Shown in pieces: positions 23,117-36,134 of a stretch of 64,000 nt of DNA. The first letter of the stretch is position 1; each line of letters starts with the position of its first letter. The notes beneath the pieces were generated by a model. That model was not told the origin of the DNA, searched no databases, and saw only the letters and a program-made list of their open reading frames with translations. The translations under genes were made by a program, and so were the position numbers. Source of the DNA: Rostrohypoxylon terebratum (taxonomy: Eukaryota > Ascomycota > Sordariomycetes > Xylariales > Hypoxylaceae); assembly GCA_022497145.1 (NCBI GenBank), contig MU385859.1, positions 620,001 to 684,000 on the forward strand, in the 5' to 3' direction.

Positions 23117-24152
23117 CTAGGCCTTAGGGACATTCGACTATTTGCTTACAACTAGGACCCCTACAATTCTTCCGCAAAGCCATGCAGTTCAGGAGCATGT
23201 CGTGTAGTTCTCCGTTACATTTAACTTTAAGAACAAACCCGCAAGCCAAAAGGGAAATGCCTTCTTTACGTAGTAGTATTTGGGCATAGAGACCAGGACG
23301 CTTCAATATACCGAATACTAGTTCTCAACATTGTCGTTTTAGGTCGGTCGGCCTAGGCGTTCCCCCCGGAATTCTTCAGTCCTCAATGTTGAACAACCCT
23401 GGAGGTTAGCTTCCCAGTAAATAGGGGAATAGGGGTCTCTCAGTACTTACCTAGTAACCTTGCAACCTATCAGCGCAATGACAGTGGCCAGAAATAGGTA
23501 CAGGGCCCCCAACTCAAAATTCAACAAGAGGAACATTGGTCAGTTTGCCGGTCAATGTTGCAAGTCATACCCCATCCTGTTTCTTCGTGTTTGATCTTTG
23601 AGCGCGTTCGATGATACTAGACAGATTATTTACTCTACTTCTGTATTGTCGAAATCGGGATAGTAGGATGGCAGCATGTGGAGCTACGATGAAGTGTTGT
23701 TAGGGAAATAAAAGATGTTATAGTGCCCTTTGCCCTTGCTAGTGGGGATACATGGATAGCTGGAGATCTTGTAGTTCCCCGGACGGCAGTTACGATATCC
23801 CCTGTTAGTACTGTAAGTTAGCCCTAGAGCCCTGTCGATCTATTCTACAGCCCAAGCGATTATCGCATAGGTGTTGCGATTTGAGGTCGCGATCTCTTGA
23901 TCGGCGAATTCCTCCACATATTAGGGTCGATCAACGTTGCGATCACTGGAACGTCAGTGTAGATATTCGATACGACTGGTCAGGGTTACGACTGCAAATT
24001 TCGGTCTGACTCACCTGGGTCCTGGGTTATGTGGTTGATATATCTACGAGAATCGTCGTGATCTAGTATGCTGCGTTGATTCTAAAATGCCTTGGTTTTT
24101 TAGTTCACTATTTTTTTCTTTTCAGGCGTGCCGCCGGCGCCAGTCTCCAGCG
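23117..24152. other. intergenic, possible remnant of the membrane-protein gene's 5' part
   Basis: No intact exon could be identified on either strand. The minus-strand membrane-protein gene would need an N-terminal portion here, but nothing matching it is visible. Confidence 0.4.
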
Positions 24153-26097
24153 ATGCGACCCCCGGACGACACTTCTGCTTCTTCCGCTAAGGCCCCATTG
24201 CCCCCTATAAACCAGGGGTCTACAGCGCTTGAAAAGGTCGACAATAGAGGAGCAGCCATGCAATCTCGCCAGAAACCACAAAGCAAGAAAGTTGTTCAAG
24301 ATGACCGAGATGTAGAGAAGAGCGAGTCCATTGTCAACGCAACGGCTACTGATGCCGAACAGGAATATCCTTCGTTTTGGAAGTTGGTCCTGTTGACAAT
24401 TGCTCTCTGTATGGCCATGCTCGTTGTGTCGTTGGTAAGTCTTCTGGTGTTTGGATTTGATATCCACCGCACGTCGCCTGGATTCTTTAACATTATGCCT
24501 CCATAGGACGGAACTATTCTCGCAACCGCCATTCCCCGCATCACCAACGACTTCAACTCGTTAGATGATGTTGCCTGGTATGGGAGCTCGTACCTTTTCG
24601 CCGTCTGCGCTTTGCAGTTGATGTTTGGCAAGTTTTACATCATGTATCCCGTGAAATGGGTCTTTTTGGCTGGTGTTGTCCTCTTCGAAATTGGTTCACT
24701 CATCGCTGGCGTCTCCCCTTCTTCGGCCGTGCTTATTGTCGGAAGAGCTGTTTCTGGCATGGGCGCAGCCGGTATTTTTGCTGGCGCTATTATCATTTTA
24801 GCGACTTCGGTACCTCTGCGACAGCGCCCTATTTATACTGGTCTATTAGCAAGTATGCATGGAATCGCTAGTGTTGCTGGTCCCCTGTAAGAAAATTACA
24901 CATCTGCTGTTGTGCCACTGTCGTCTAACTGGAGCGTATTAGTCTAGGGGGCGCCTTTACTGATCATGTAACTTGGCGTTGGTGCTTCTACATAAACCTT
25001 CCGCTCGGTGGCATCACCGTCCTGTGCTTGATTTTCTTCTTGCCGGACAAGCCGCCGACACAACCTGGATTGCCTTGGAAAGAGCAGATCAAACAGCTCG
25101 ACCTTCCTGGTACTTTCTTCCTGATCCCTTCTGTCATTTGTTTGCTCCTGGCTTTGCAATGGGGCGGTGCTAAATACTCTTGGAACAATGGCCGAATAAT
25201 TGTTCTATTCGTCGTCTTCGGTGTTCTGGGTATAATATTTTGGGGTGTCGAAATATATCAGAAAGATCGAGCCACTGTTCCCTCACGCATCCTGAAAACA
25301 AGAACATTCTAGGCGGGGTATGGTATGGTGTGTGCATGGGTGGCGCTCTGTTCGTCTTTTCGTATTACCTACCGATTTGGTTCCAGGCCATTAAAGGAGT
25401 CGATGCCACTAATTCAGGCCTCATGAACTTGCCTAGCATCCTCGGTTTAGTTATCTTCTCTATAATTGGTGGTGGATTAGCGACTGCGCTGGGCATGTTC
25501 ACCCCGCTATTGATCGCTTCCTCAGCTATTACGGCTGTTGGCGCGGGTCTCCTCAGCACTCTTCAGGTTGACTCTACAATCGGGTACTGGTTCGGTTACC
25601 AAGTAGTGCTCGCAGCTGGCGCTGGTTTGGGTGCTCAGAATGTGATGCTTGTTTCGCAAGTCGCCGTCCCTATGGAGGATATGGCTATGGCTACATCCAT
25701 CATGACTTTTACCCAGACACTTTCTTCCTCCATCTTCTTGGCTGTGGCTCAGAACGTCTTCCAGAACCAACTGATCAAGAACCTCACGGCGAATACCCCC
25801 GATCTTGATTCTAGCACCATCATCAACGGTGGCGTTACTGCTATCAGGGATCTTGTCCCACTAGATCAGCTCCCCGCTGTCCTACAGGCTTACAACGGCG
25901 CTGTGACCCAAACCTTCTACGTTGCCGTTGCCGTCAGCGCTCTGTCTATCATTGGGACTCTTTTCATTGACTGGATATCTTTGAAGCAGCCAGGGAAACA
26001 AACTCCTGAAGAGAGCCAGCATGAATCTTCTGTAGACCGCAAGTCAGCAGAGCTACAGACCAGGGGGGATGGGCACGAGGTTAAGGATGGTTCATAG
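24153..26097 (+). CDS. 14-helix MFS efflux transporter (DHA2/AflT-like) with 1-base frameshift
   Basis: Probable plasma-membrane drug or metabolite/H+ antiporter. Exons 24153-24434, 24507-24886 and 24943-26097. After a hydrophilic N-terminal tail come the family motif LDGTILATAIPRIT (spanning intron 1), AVCALQLMFGKFY, IVGRAVSGMGAAGIFAGA and GPLLGGAFTDHVTWRWCFYINLP (spanning intron 2). The C-terminal half has VFSYYLPIWFQAIKGV. The coding sum is 1817 bases, one short of a multiple of three. At 25307-25312 the frame reads TTC TAG, and coding resumes one frame over with GGVWYGVCMGG, with no room for an intron. So a single missing base breaks the protein around residue 342 of an expected 605. This is either a recent mutation or a sequencing error. 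Start chosen at 24153; a longer N-terminus from 24087 is less likely because it crosses a splice-acceptor-like CAG. Confidence 0.82.
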
Positions 26098-26782
26098 GAC
26101 TGAGTTGAATATGGCTTTCACGCTGTTTTCTCTTATCGACCATTTGATTACCTATATTTACATCCAGCATATATTACCGCATATAATATGTACCTTTCTT
26201 TTCATGAAAATAAATACCTGCATACGAACATATTTACAGAAATTTAGAAACCAATGCAAATGATGCAGGACAATATTCTATCTATTACCTACCGCGACTT
26301 TGTACCCGTCTTGTTATCACCAATGACCATAAACCCCCTGTGCTAATGCTGTAACCCTGAACATTCTAGGTCTCTGGGAGTCTGGGTATCCCTAGCGGGG
26401 TTCCATCCAGACCAATCAGGCTCTTGATCTGCATCTGGTTATTGCCGAATAAGGCAATGGCCACGGAGCTGTGCGGGAGACTGCGTAGGCTCGTCAGCGA
26501 GCCGCTAGGCTTTAAACTTGTTTATTAGGACTATAGGGCTATAAGACAGGCCTAGCTTAGGGGCTGCCTGCGATTAAAGCCTTAAGGCTTAGGTACTTCA
26601 TCACTATAAAACCAATCCGGCCCTGCAAATGCTAGGTAGTGGTATGAATTGATAACTATGCTAAAACATCGCACCTTTAAATGCTACCAAGATGAATTTA
26701 CAGGTTCCTTCGATCATGTGCTTAAGCCTTAGGCTATAATTGTCATATATCACACGTATTTGGAACGGCGTATGTTGGACGT
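26098..26782. other. intergenic between convergent MFS and LPMO genes
   Basis: No gene seen. Contains A/T-rich 3' regions of both neighbours. Confidence 0.6.
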
Positions 26783-27631
26783 CTAGCAAGTGAGGACTTT
26801 CGGACCCGGGATCGTGTATGGTTTACCACCCATATACGGGCTTCCAGTAGCGTCGTAGATGGAAACAAGAACACCTGGGTCGTTTGCCTTGTATGCTCCA
26901 GGGAAGCTAACGAGGTCGGAACCAGTGCTGGTTCCAGAGCCAGTGATGCGAATTCTGCACGAGGTTAAGAATGTTAACAAATATCAGGAGAAGGAAGTTG
27001 GCTTACTGAGCGCATTCCATATAGAACTGAGCTTGTCCTTGGACTTGGGCACCGTGTAGAGCAATTATTTCTACACGCATCAGGTAGTCGCCCGGTGCAA
27101 CGCATTGGGGCATGGTGAAGTAGTGCCACCCGTTGTTTGCGATCATCTTGTCGACTCCCCACTGTCCGTTGCTCAACCCGTCTTCGGCAACTTTGAACCA
27201 CTTCAGGCCGGTTGGCTGGGCCGTAGCGGCGTTGTCCACCTTAGCGAGGTATACAATAATCGGACCTGACGATATTAGTTGCGGCTAGTTAAAGACTGCG
27301 TATAGGAAATATCCAAGGTTACAATACCTTTGTGGCTCTTTGCGATGGGATTATCAGCGTCGTTTGCCGACTGCGCACCCCCGATAACATGACCCCACCA
27401 CGCCCCGACTTTGGCGCCTGCAGGGATAGTAATGACGGTGCTATCGACATGCTTGAGGTCCTTGTTGCACGCAAAAGCGGCGTCGTTAACGTTCTGGATA
27501 GGGTAGTCGCTATCAGGCGCACGAACGCCCTTCAGCTGTCCTTGGTCCACCCCGTTAACGGACACCTTCTGGAAGATGGTGTGACCAGAGGCCATAGCCG
27601 CCAGGCCTAGGATTATCGATTGTACCTTCAT
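26783..27631 (-). CDS. AA9 lytic polysaccharide monooxygenase
   Basis: Secreted copper enzyme that cleaves cellulose or xyloglucan oxidatively. Exons 27631-27328, 27265-27007 and 26954-26783 close in phase to 244 residues. The signal peptide ends at ...MASG, exposing His17 (mature His1) in HTIFQKV, the first ligand of the copper histidine brace. The second ligand is His81 in WWGHVIGG. The axial Tyr lies in QGQAQFYMECAQ, with the usual Gln two residues before it. GPIIVYLAKV and GDYLMRVEIIALH are typical AA9 strands; the end PGPKVLTC is the usual C-terminus. No linker or CBM1 follows, so it is a single-domain enzyme. It converges on the MFS gene. Confidence 0.94.
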
Positions 27632-28594
27632 GTTGACTTAAGAAGACTCAAGTTCTTGCGCAGAGTAACTATCAAGTTCAACGTCCTCGAGACTCCGTTG
27701 CGAGCCAGACGTGATGGACTCACTTATAGGTAAATCAGTACGTACCGATTAGGGGGTGCGGCGCCTTGAAGCCCGTGGTAATATAGAACAATTTAAGCGG
27801 CCAGTAGAAGTGCAGGCCAAGGCTATACGGCGTCACAAATCACCGCACTACGTTTCCGTTACTTGCTTCCCCATGGGGTCGGTAGGCATGTAATATATTT
27901 CGATTCGCGATACTACGTAGAAGATATAAGATTGCTTTGAGGCCATGCCCATCGTCTTATAAATGCCATAATGGGGTGAAACTTGGAAGTCGCGAGAACG
28001 CCCATCCAGAATGGATGCTATAAATAGCTTGTAGAGCTACGACGAGGTCTACATTTATTTTGACCTTGTCGATGGCGCTGCTTGTCTGCTTGTTTGCTTG
28101 TATAAAGACACTAAATGTGATTGATTCTAAAAGTGTTGGACGGAACAATTTGTCATCAATAATCAATTGAAATTAAAATCTTTTTTTACAGCTGTAAAAA
28201 CAGTTAGAATTTTCCCTGTGCGAACCTTAATAGCACCTAAAGGCTAAAACATAGATTATGTAATATTGGGTTTTCTTTAAAAAAGCGTGTGTTGAGTGAT
28301 AGGTACTTTAAATGACTGTACTCGTGTTAGTGTAACTACCGAAGCTTCATGTCAGAAGCATCTCATGCTAGTACTCTAAAAGTCTCTCCTGGTTCGCACA
28401 GTGGTTCACCTTGTCTTCACCTGGATTGCCTTATTCCGTTAAAATGACCCACCGTTTTTTTTTAATCCTTCCCACTTTCATCACTTTCATCACGTCCTCG
28501 CAACCTGCGAATTAAAACTTCATAACCCAACCTTTTCAACTTCTTAATTTCGCATCAAAAGGCGCACAAGGAATTCACGTCCTATCTTCCCACA
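27632..28594. promoter_or_regulatory. divergent promoter region, LPMO / TRF4-type gene
   Basis: 963 bases between divergent starts. A C/T-rich tract with TCATCACTTTCATCAC repeats lies before the TRF4-type gene. No gene seen inside. Confidence 0.5.
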
Positions 28595-31274
28595 ATGTAT
28601 CGAGACGATTACCCGCCACCTCGTCCCCCGCCATCTTATGGCAATGAGAGGTATGACCGACCGATGCAGCCCTCGTACCCACCGCCTGCAGAACCATCGT
28701 CGCGACAATGGAATGACCGTCGCGACGAGTATCAATTCCGAGGTCCCTATTCCGATCTACGCCGAACCAATCCAGACGATCGCCGTCGAAGCGATGTAGA
28801 TTATCGCGACCGTGATCGTGATCGTGATCGTGATCGTGATCGCGACAATTACCGTCCTCCTCAAGGTGACTTTACCTTTCGCATGGAACCTCCGCCTGGT
28901 GTCCACGCCCATGACACCTACCGCCCGAGAGACAGAGAGTGGGATCAATATGGCTCAAGAACGTATGATCGATACCGCTCCTATTACAGTCCTTACCACA
29001 GTCCCTATCACAGTCCTTATCACAGTCCTTATCGAAGTTCATATCGAAGTCCCCTTCGAAGTCCCTATCGAAGTTCCTGTCGTACTTATGACTACAGAGA
29101 TTACAGAGACAATCACGGCGATGAACGAAACGCATCCCACCAACCGCGTCGCTTTGACAATGGCAGACATACCGGTCGTGACGGTCGCCCGCGTCGTACC
29201 GATGATCGCAGACGCCAACCTAACCTAAACCAATCTCAGCAGGGTTTTGGACATGGACGACGTGGTAATTTCAGAGACAGAGAAAGACCGAAGGCATCTG
29301 CGCGACTTCTGTTGCACAAGAAGCACGACGATAATCCGGAGTTGATGTTGGGCGATACAGAAGGCCGAGCAACGTACAGGGACGTCGATGACCTTTCCGA
29401 CAGCGATGAAGCGGAAATGGAGATATCGGATAACTCAGATGCCGATGTTACCGAGCCTGCGAACAAACGTGCCCGCACATCTGCCACTGCCACCGCCGCT
29501 GAACAGGAGGCACCGAGATGGTCAAACCCAGACCCATACACGGCACTCCCTCTTCCCGATGAGAGTTCGCGTAAAAAGAAGGACATGGTACAACTAATCC
29601 GTAAAGCCAGAGTAGAGGCAGAAGCCAAAAAACCAGCTGCTCAGATAGAGGGGTTAGATTTTATCTCCTGTGACGTCAATGATGACGACAATAATCACGA
29701 CGATAAGGCTTATGATCTGACTAGCAAAGGTAACTCGATGCAAAAAACTCGACAAGAATCAACCACTACTTCTAACGCTAAACCATCAATTCCTACGTAT
29801 GAGTCAATTGGTGCAATAGCCAATCTTCCCCCCAAACCATCCACTGGTTCCATTTCATCTATTCAATCCAATGCTGGAACCTCAACTTCTCAAGCACCTT
29901 CTCATGGTGATGGTGATAAGTCACACCCTATTGATCTGACTAGTTCTCCTGCTTTCGGCAATCGAAAGCGCACATTTGACGATAACATCAAATCCTACCC
30001 TCCTTCTTCCAAACCCGGCTCTTCATCCAAGTCGGCAAACCGGATGGATGCTGGACAGATTCTACCTGCATGGCGACCAAAAGGTCATCCGTGCCCATGG
30101 TTTAAGCCCGAGAACTTCAGTGCCTCCGACACCCCAGCCAGCCGGTAAGTGCATTCTTCCTACCCTTACCAAGGGCAAAGGTTATTTCTAACATCAATAG
30201 ACTTCACAAGGAGATTGTCGACTTTTACCGATGGGTATCTCCTCGAGACTTCGAGAGCGACTGTCGCAAAGAACTAGTCACCCGTCTAACAAAGTTCATT
30301 CAGAGAAAGTGGCCGGATGTCGAACTTTTCCCCTTCGGATCATATATGTCCGGCATGTATCTTCCCACTGGAGACATGGACATCGCTGTTTGTTCTAAGA
30401 GCTACACCTTTAACTCTATTCCCAAGTACAGTAAGAGGAAGGATCTCTACGCTCTCTCGGGCTACATTCGATCCAGGGGCATGGCCAAAGACGATAATAT
30501 CGAGGTCATTTCCAGGGCCCGAGTTCCCCTAGTGAAATTTGTTGACAGCAAGAGCCACCTGAAGGTAGATTTCTCCTTCGAGAAGAACGATGGCTGTCGT
30601 GCCATCCAAACACTACTGGATTGGCAGAAGCGTTATCCGGCGATGCCAATCATCGCGGCAATTATGAAGCAATTCCTAATGATGAGAGGCCTCAACGAGC
30701 CGGTCAGTGGCGGCATCGGTGGACTTTCTGTCACCTGCATGGTAATGAACATCCTCAATCAACTTCCTCAAATCCAAAGTCAGGACATGGTACCTGAGCA
30801 TGCCCTTGGCGATGTCCTTATGGAATTCCTGGATTACTACGGAAACCATTTTCAATACAGGGATGTAGCCATCCGTATGAACCCTCCGGAGCTTTTCCCC
30901 AAGGTAAAATCTTTTAAATAATAACCTTCCTTTTCACTGTTTGTGTGCTAATTATGGATTAGGCACTCTCACCTGGCCTGTATGGCAATTATAACCGTCT
31001 TAGCATCATCGACCCGAACAACGATACCAACGACATTGCGGGCGGCTCGTACAATATTGAGACGATTCTCCAGTCCTTCCGCGATGCATACGTCGCTATC
31101 AAGGCCCGTATGCACGAAGTGGCAAATCGCCAAAGTTCAAGAGGCGACCCGTTTGGCGACTCTATCCTCGGACCAATGCTTGGAGGCAACTATACCTGTT
31201 TTGAGGTCCAACGACAGCACCTGCGTGGCTTATCAAAGACGCCTAAGCCGGTGACTGAACCACACAATCATTAG
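28595..31274 (+). CDS. non-canonical poly(A) polymerase, Trf4/PAPD5 type
   Basis: Catalytic subunit type of the nuclear TRAMP complex, which adds short A tails to aberrant RNAs for exosome decay. Exons 28595-30144, 30201-30903 and 30963-31274 join to 854 residues. The first 500 residues are disordered: Pro/Tyr-rich start, an Arg-Asp repeat at about 72-85 and a YHSP/YRSP repeat around 130-165. The catalytic block begins at RLHKEIVDFYRWVSP. The nucleotidyltransferase motif GSYMSGMYLPTGDMDIAV has the GS pair and the DxD aspartates (about 576 and 578); the third Asp is in HLKVDFSF. The central fold has GGIGGLSVTCMVMN, followed by the PAP-associated element GDVLMEFLDYYGNHF. The C-terminus is short and lacks a long basic tail. 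Arg/Ser-rich N-termini of this kind could serve RNA binding. Confidence 0.9.
28805..28847 (+). repeat. in-frame Arg-Asp codon repeat
   Basis: Six-base units CGTGAT repeated about six times encode alternating Arg-Asp inside the TRF4-type protein. A second in-frame repeat at 28975-29085 encodes YHSP then YRSP/YRSS units. Both may vary in length between strains. Confidence 0.8.
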
Positions 31275-33689
31275 GGTCAGTGGTAGCTTACGAGCTTCTA
31301 GTTTCGTGATGATTCACAACTAAGGACACAGCAAGCATGCATCATTTTTGCGAGTAGTTGCATACGACAGTACTCAGAACAATCGGTTTACGTAATTACG
31401 GAGCATAGCATGGCGTTCGTGGAGGAATGGTTATTTGTTCAGAAACTGATGTTTACCTGGATTCCTCGGCAATCATTACGAGTCCACGTCTAGGCCTGCG
31501 TGTCACTCAAATAGCATTACAATGCTGAATGCTTCTTCTTTTGCTTTTGTTTCTGATTTCCCCGCCCTTTCCTTTTGTCATTCACAGAACACGGCTTATG
31601 TACCATAGCAACTGGAAGTCTTGAGTCGATACGCTATAGGTCGTCCACTGATTTCTGGTTCCGCGATTCCATCGCTCCCCTGCCCTACCTTTGATAACCG
31701 TCACGATTGTGATCAAATCGCAGGGGGAAATATATCAGACGTTGAGTTCTTTATTATTATACTTTTAATTAGAAATATCTCCAGTGGAGATCATGGATGC
31801 ATGTGACTGACCTGATTAGCTACCCGCTGACTGAATCTTTAGGTTAAATAGATTTATATTCTGCTCTTGCTAACTTTGTCATAGAAATCATGTTGCACTT
31901 GATGCTAGAACAATTCTTTAACAAGAAGCGTTCATGCTCATTTTCTCACCGCATGCTGGGCTTCATGCCGGGCCGCGGAGAGGAGATTGTGAAGAGCGCA
32001 GCAGACCTTCCGGCTCTGTCTGCAATGCTATTCGTTGGTTAGTGTCGTGGCTTCTGGTCCAGGTAAGCAAACCCTGATGATATTTATTAGACTAATTGTG
32101 TTTTTTAAGCCTCTTGCAGATTCGTATCTATTGATAAATGCCAATTTACTATGACAAAACACGGAATATGTCATCCAGTACGTTGTAGTCGCCTGATGCA
32201 TACGACAGACCCGACTCCGTCACTATATATCTTCGGCATGGGTGTCTTACCTCACAGCCAGCTCTTTATCATGAGGCTGGATCAACTACCTACTCAGCAG
32301 GTGACTAACTCCCACGTCTAATATACTATAATTCGAAATTGATCTTAAAATAGAATTGGGTATCTATATATCGGCCGAAAGCAAAGTTATCAATCATGCC
32401 AGGATTCCTCTCAGGGATTCCAGCTGCAGACACCACACCATCGCACAACGAATCCGAGCAAACAGGGTGCAAGGATTGCAGTACTCGCAACCAGTCTGTC
32501 GGAATCTGGGGCCAAGGATCACAGAACTGGGGAGCGGGATGGGGGTGTCTCTATATTTCTGATTTAGAAGCTAATCGATTGATCAGTCTACATCTGGAGA
32601 CACATATGAACATATCCTGGTTTGCATCTGCAAGGGCGTCAGGTGTTTCTCATCACGGGGATTAGGTCAACGAGATTGAAATCCTTGAGCTTTGAGTTGT
32701 ATAAAATCCGAGTCAAGGTGAACTCATTTTTCACCTTTCTTCTCTTCTGCTAAGGGACTCCCGGAACCATGGGTCTCTACATTGGCCTCGTCAGAATTGG
32801 CAGGTGTCTCCAGATTTTGCCGAAGTACTACTTGGTGTTTATTTCCGGGATTCCAAGCATCTTCATCACACCTCTTCGATCTTTCGACCTTTCGTAACTG
32901 CAAAGAATATAACGTCTCCTAATGATGTGTGCATATATTGAATGACTAGAAGTTGCCAAGGCTTCTTTCGCCCATTACCCTAAGTCATTATTTGACATAG
33001 AGGTCTTCCTATCACATTCTCACTTTCATCCCAAGTTAGGAGCAAACAAAGACCTCTCCGTACATGACCACTAAGCTCAAGATATGGGGCGTCAGGAAAG
33101 ACCTTAGTAGGTAATTTCACACTGCTCCACGTGGATTCAGGCGGAAGAGATATCACCGAGCTAACCAAGTTGTTCAGAGCTCAATGACTTATGATTAGTT
33201 CATACTGGGGTTTATTAAATCGAGTGACCATTATTGACCCCAGACTGGAGACTCAAGATACTGAAATCTGTCATTAGTCCTATCCAGCGCCGAAGAATAT
33301 CTCTGAGATTTTCATCCCGACGGTCGTGTGAAGGATGCAGGCCACCCCAGACTTGATATCCCCGCGATTTATTAGGGGACACAGAATCCCTACCTGACAG
33401 ACACTCCTATCGTATGGTATGATATTGGATGGAAGATTCAACAGAGCTACTACAAAAGGTAGTACGTGTAGCGGATGAAATATTGCCCTACCACTAGCGA
33501 GCGTCATCCTTTTTAACACTTCACATCTGTATTACTTACCTATTTCTTGTTGTACGAGGAAAGAAATCCATATGAACGAAGAAAGGGTTGGGGAATCCGC
33601 CCCCTTCACCCACGCTTTTTCTCTTCATCAATCTCGACAAACAATATTGATCAGAAACCTATGTGTATTATTATCTTTCAGTTGCTATC
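31275..33689. other. gene-free stretch between TRF4-type and sugar-transporter genes
   Basis: 2.4 kb in which I recognise no protein or RNA gene. Small open frames occur but have no splice logic or family motifs. Confidence 0.5.
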
Positions 33690-35807
33690 ATGTATCAAGC
33701 CAAGAATGTTTACCTTATATGTGGGCTCTGCGCTATTGGTATGTTGCCCCATACATATATGAGATCGGTCGCCATTTACTAACCCGTCGCCCCGCGACGT
33801 TTAGGAGGTTTACTATTTGGTTGTGATATTAGCTCCATGAGCGGCGTCATCGGCACTGCTGCGTACAAGCGGTATTTCGGTGACCCGCGATCGTATAGCC
33901 AAGGTGGAATTACTGCATCCATGCCTGCTGGTTCGTTCGTTGGTATGTATCGACCTAGCAATCGTGGGGTATATCTTACTAACGAAGACTTGGCGTAGGC
34001 TCACTTGCAAGCTCTTTCATCGCGGATCGGTTCTCTGTAAGACCGCTCTTCAGGTCGGCTGTGTTCTGTGGATCATCGGTTCGATGTATGTCCTCGCGTG
34101 ATATAGTTCACCCTTCCCACTATCGAACTAAACCGTCACTTACCCCTTTTACGATTGCTTGCCCAAAGCCACCTTGCTAACCAATCCAGTATCCAATGCG
34201 CCGCCCTGAACATCCCCATGCTCTGCATCGGACGCACGATCTCCGGCCTCTGCGTCGGCATCGCCTCCTCCGTCGTCCCAGTGTACATGTCGGAGATCGC
34301 GCCGAAGGAGACGCGCGGCCGCGTCGTCTCGCTGCAGCAGTGGGCCATCACCTGGGGCATCCTGCTGGGCTACTTCCTGCAATACGCGTGCTCCTGGATC
34401 GGCGGCGGCGGCGGGCCTGCCAACCCCGCGCAGCCCGAGTCCGCATTCCGCATCCCTTGGGGCCTGCAGATGGTCCCGGCCTTCGTGCTCGCGGCCTGCG
34501 TGCCCTTCTTCCCGTACAGCCCGCGCTGGCTCGCGTCACGAGACCGCTGGGACGAGGCTGTGAGGGTTATTGCGGATTTGCATGGTGGCGGCGATGTGGA
34601 GCACCCGAAGGTCCTGGCGGAGTATAGGGAGATCGAGGAGGCGCTTCGGTTTGAGAGACGGGAGGCTGTGTCGGGCTTTCGGGCGCTTGAGCGGCGGAGG
34701 GTTCTTAAGAGGGTGGTTCTTGGTATGACGGTACAGATGTGGTCGCAGGTAAGTATGTTTTGGAACGTGATTGACACAGGATATCACACTGACCACTGGT
34801 GGTTGAATAGCTGAGTGGGATCAACGCGATGATGTACTACATTGTCTATATCGGTAAGCATTGAAGCAATTCGAGTATCTTGAGTATTTGTTAGCTAATC
34901 CTCGTCGTTTGTAGTGGAGACTGCGCAGATCGGGTCACCCCTTTCAACCGCCGCGATACAGTACGTTCTCAACGTAGTGCTGACATTACCCGCCATCCTG
35001 TTCTTGGATAAGGTCGGACGCCGTCCTACATTTATCACTGGCTCTTTATTTCAGATGGTATTCCTCTTAATCGCAGGTACACATAGCCCTTTTATATATC
35101 CTTCACGTTCACCTCGTCCCTTTCTCGTAGACTAACAGCAGAACCAGGGGCTCTCCTAGCCATATACGGCCAGCCAAACACGAACCAGGATGACAGCAAC
35201 ATCACCTGGATCGTAGTCGACAACGCGCCCGTATCATCCGCCGTCGTAGCAAGCTCGTACCTCTTCGTCGCGGCCTACGCCATGACCTGGGGCCCGACAT
35301 CCTGGGTGTACGCCGCCGAAATCCCGCCGCCTCGCGTCCGAGCTATGGCCGTCGGCATCAGCACGGCGTCGAACTGGCTGTGGAACATGGTGCTCGCGTT
35401 CGCCGTGCCCCCGCTCCTGTGGATTATCAACTGGAAGATGTACGTCATCTTCGCTGCTCTCAACGCCGCCGCTTGCGTTCATATGTTCCTATTCGCGCAC
35501 GAAACGGCGGGGCTTACGCTCGAGGAGATGGATGAGCTGTTTGATTCGGGACGTCCTGCTGTGAGTACCATTACGGTTTCCCATTTTCTTTTTCTTAAAA
35601 AAAGAAAAAGAGAGAGAAAGAGAAAGTGCTGACTTGATGATGAAGTGGCGTCCCAATAAACCTAGTCGTCTCGATACTCTTCAGAAAGACATCGAACAGG
35701 GCAACGTCCAGGTGTCTGCTCCGGGTACTGCTAGTAGCGTGGAGCCAGAGGGAGATGGTGACAAAGTTGTTTCGCTAACGAGAATTGATACGGAACCTAC
35801 CAAATAG
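33690..35807 (+). CDS. MFS sugar transporter with 1-base frameshift
   Basis: Twelve-helix hexose/quinate-type proton symporter. Eight exons (33690-33738, 33805-33942, 33999-34085, 34190-34748, 34811-34853, 34915-35076, 35148-35560, 35646-35807) fit a 537-residue protein if one base is added. Start MYQAKNVYLICGLCAIGGLLFGCDISSMSGVIG is the family opening across intron 1. Other motifs: GRTISGLCVGIASSVVPVYMSEIAPKETRGRVVSLQQ, PYSPRWL, LSGINAMMYYIVYI, LDKVGRRP, and the end region FVAAYAMTWGPTSWVYAAEIPPPRVR with FAHETAGLTLEEMDELF. In exon 3 the frame passes from SSFIADRFS to KTALQVGCVLWIIGSM one base out of register at 34034-34038, where an Arg codon is expected. GTAAGA sits at this point, but the only nearby acceptor would make a 17-base intron. 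So this is a one-base deletion or a read error. Confidence 0.85.
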
Positions 35808-36134
35808 GTGAAGGTTAGTCAGTTATGGTATTTTTAATGGTTGTCAAGGAGGAATAACGGTATTGCACTCTGAAGCCATGCCGGACATGTGAACACTCGG
35901 AAATACTTTGTGTAAAAGACAACAATGATTGCAATTGATTTTCCCACCTACTGATTTACCTCTAATAACCGAAGACTCCCATAACGCTGAATTACCATTT
36001 CTCTATTGACGGGGTATCATGAGTAACTGTCTCATCCTTTGCTCTAACAAGGCTTAATACGAGGCCAGAAAATCCACCATAGTCTGCCACCATCCTCTAG
36101 CGACAGTCCTTTATATTATTCAAACCGTAACGCC
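35808..36134. other. 3' ends of convergent genes
   Basis: 327 bases between stops of the sugar transporter and the small secreted protein. Nothing else seen. Confidence 0.6.

Noticed and set aside
28812..29228. Plus-strand frame with Ile-Val repeats
   Set aside because: Alternative-frame shadow of the Arg-Asp repeat in the TRF4-type gene.
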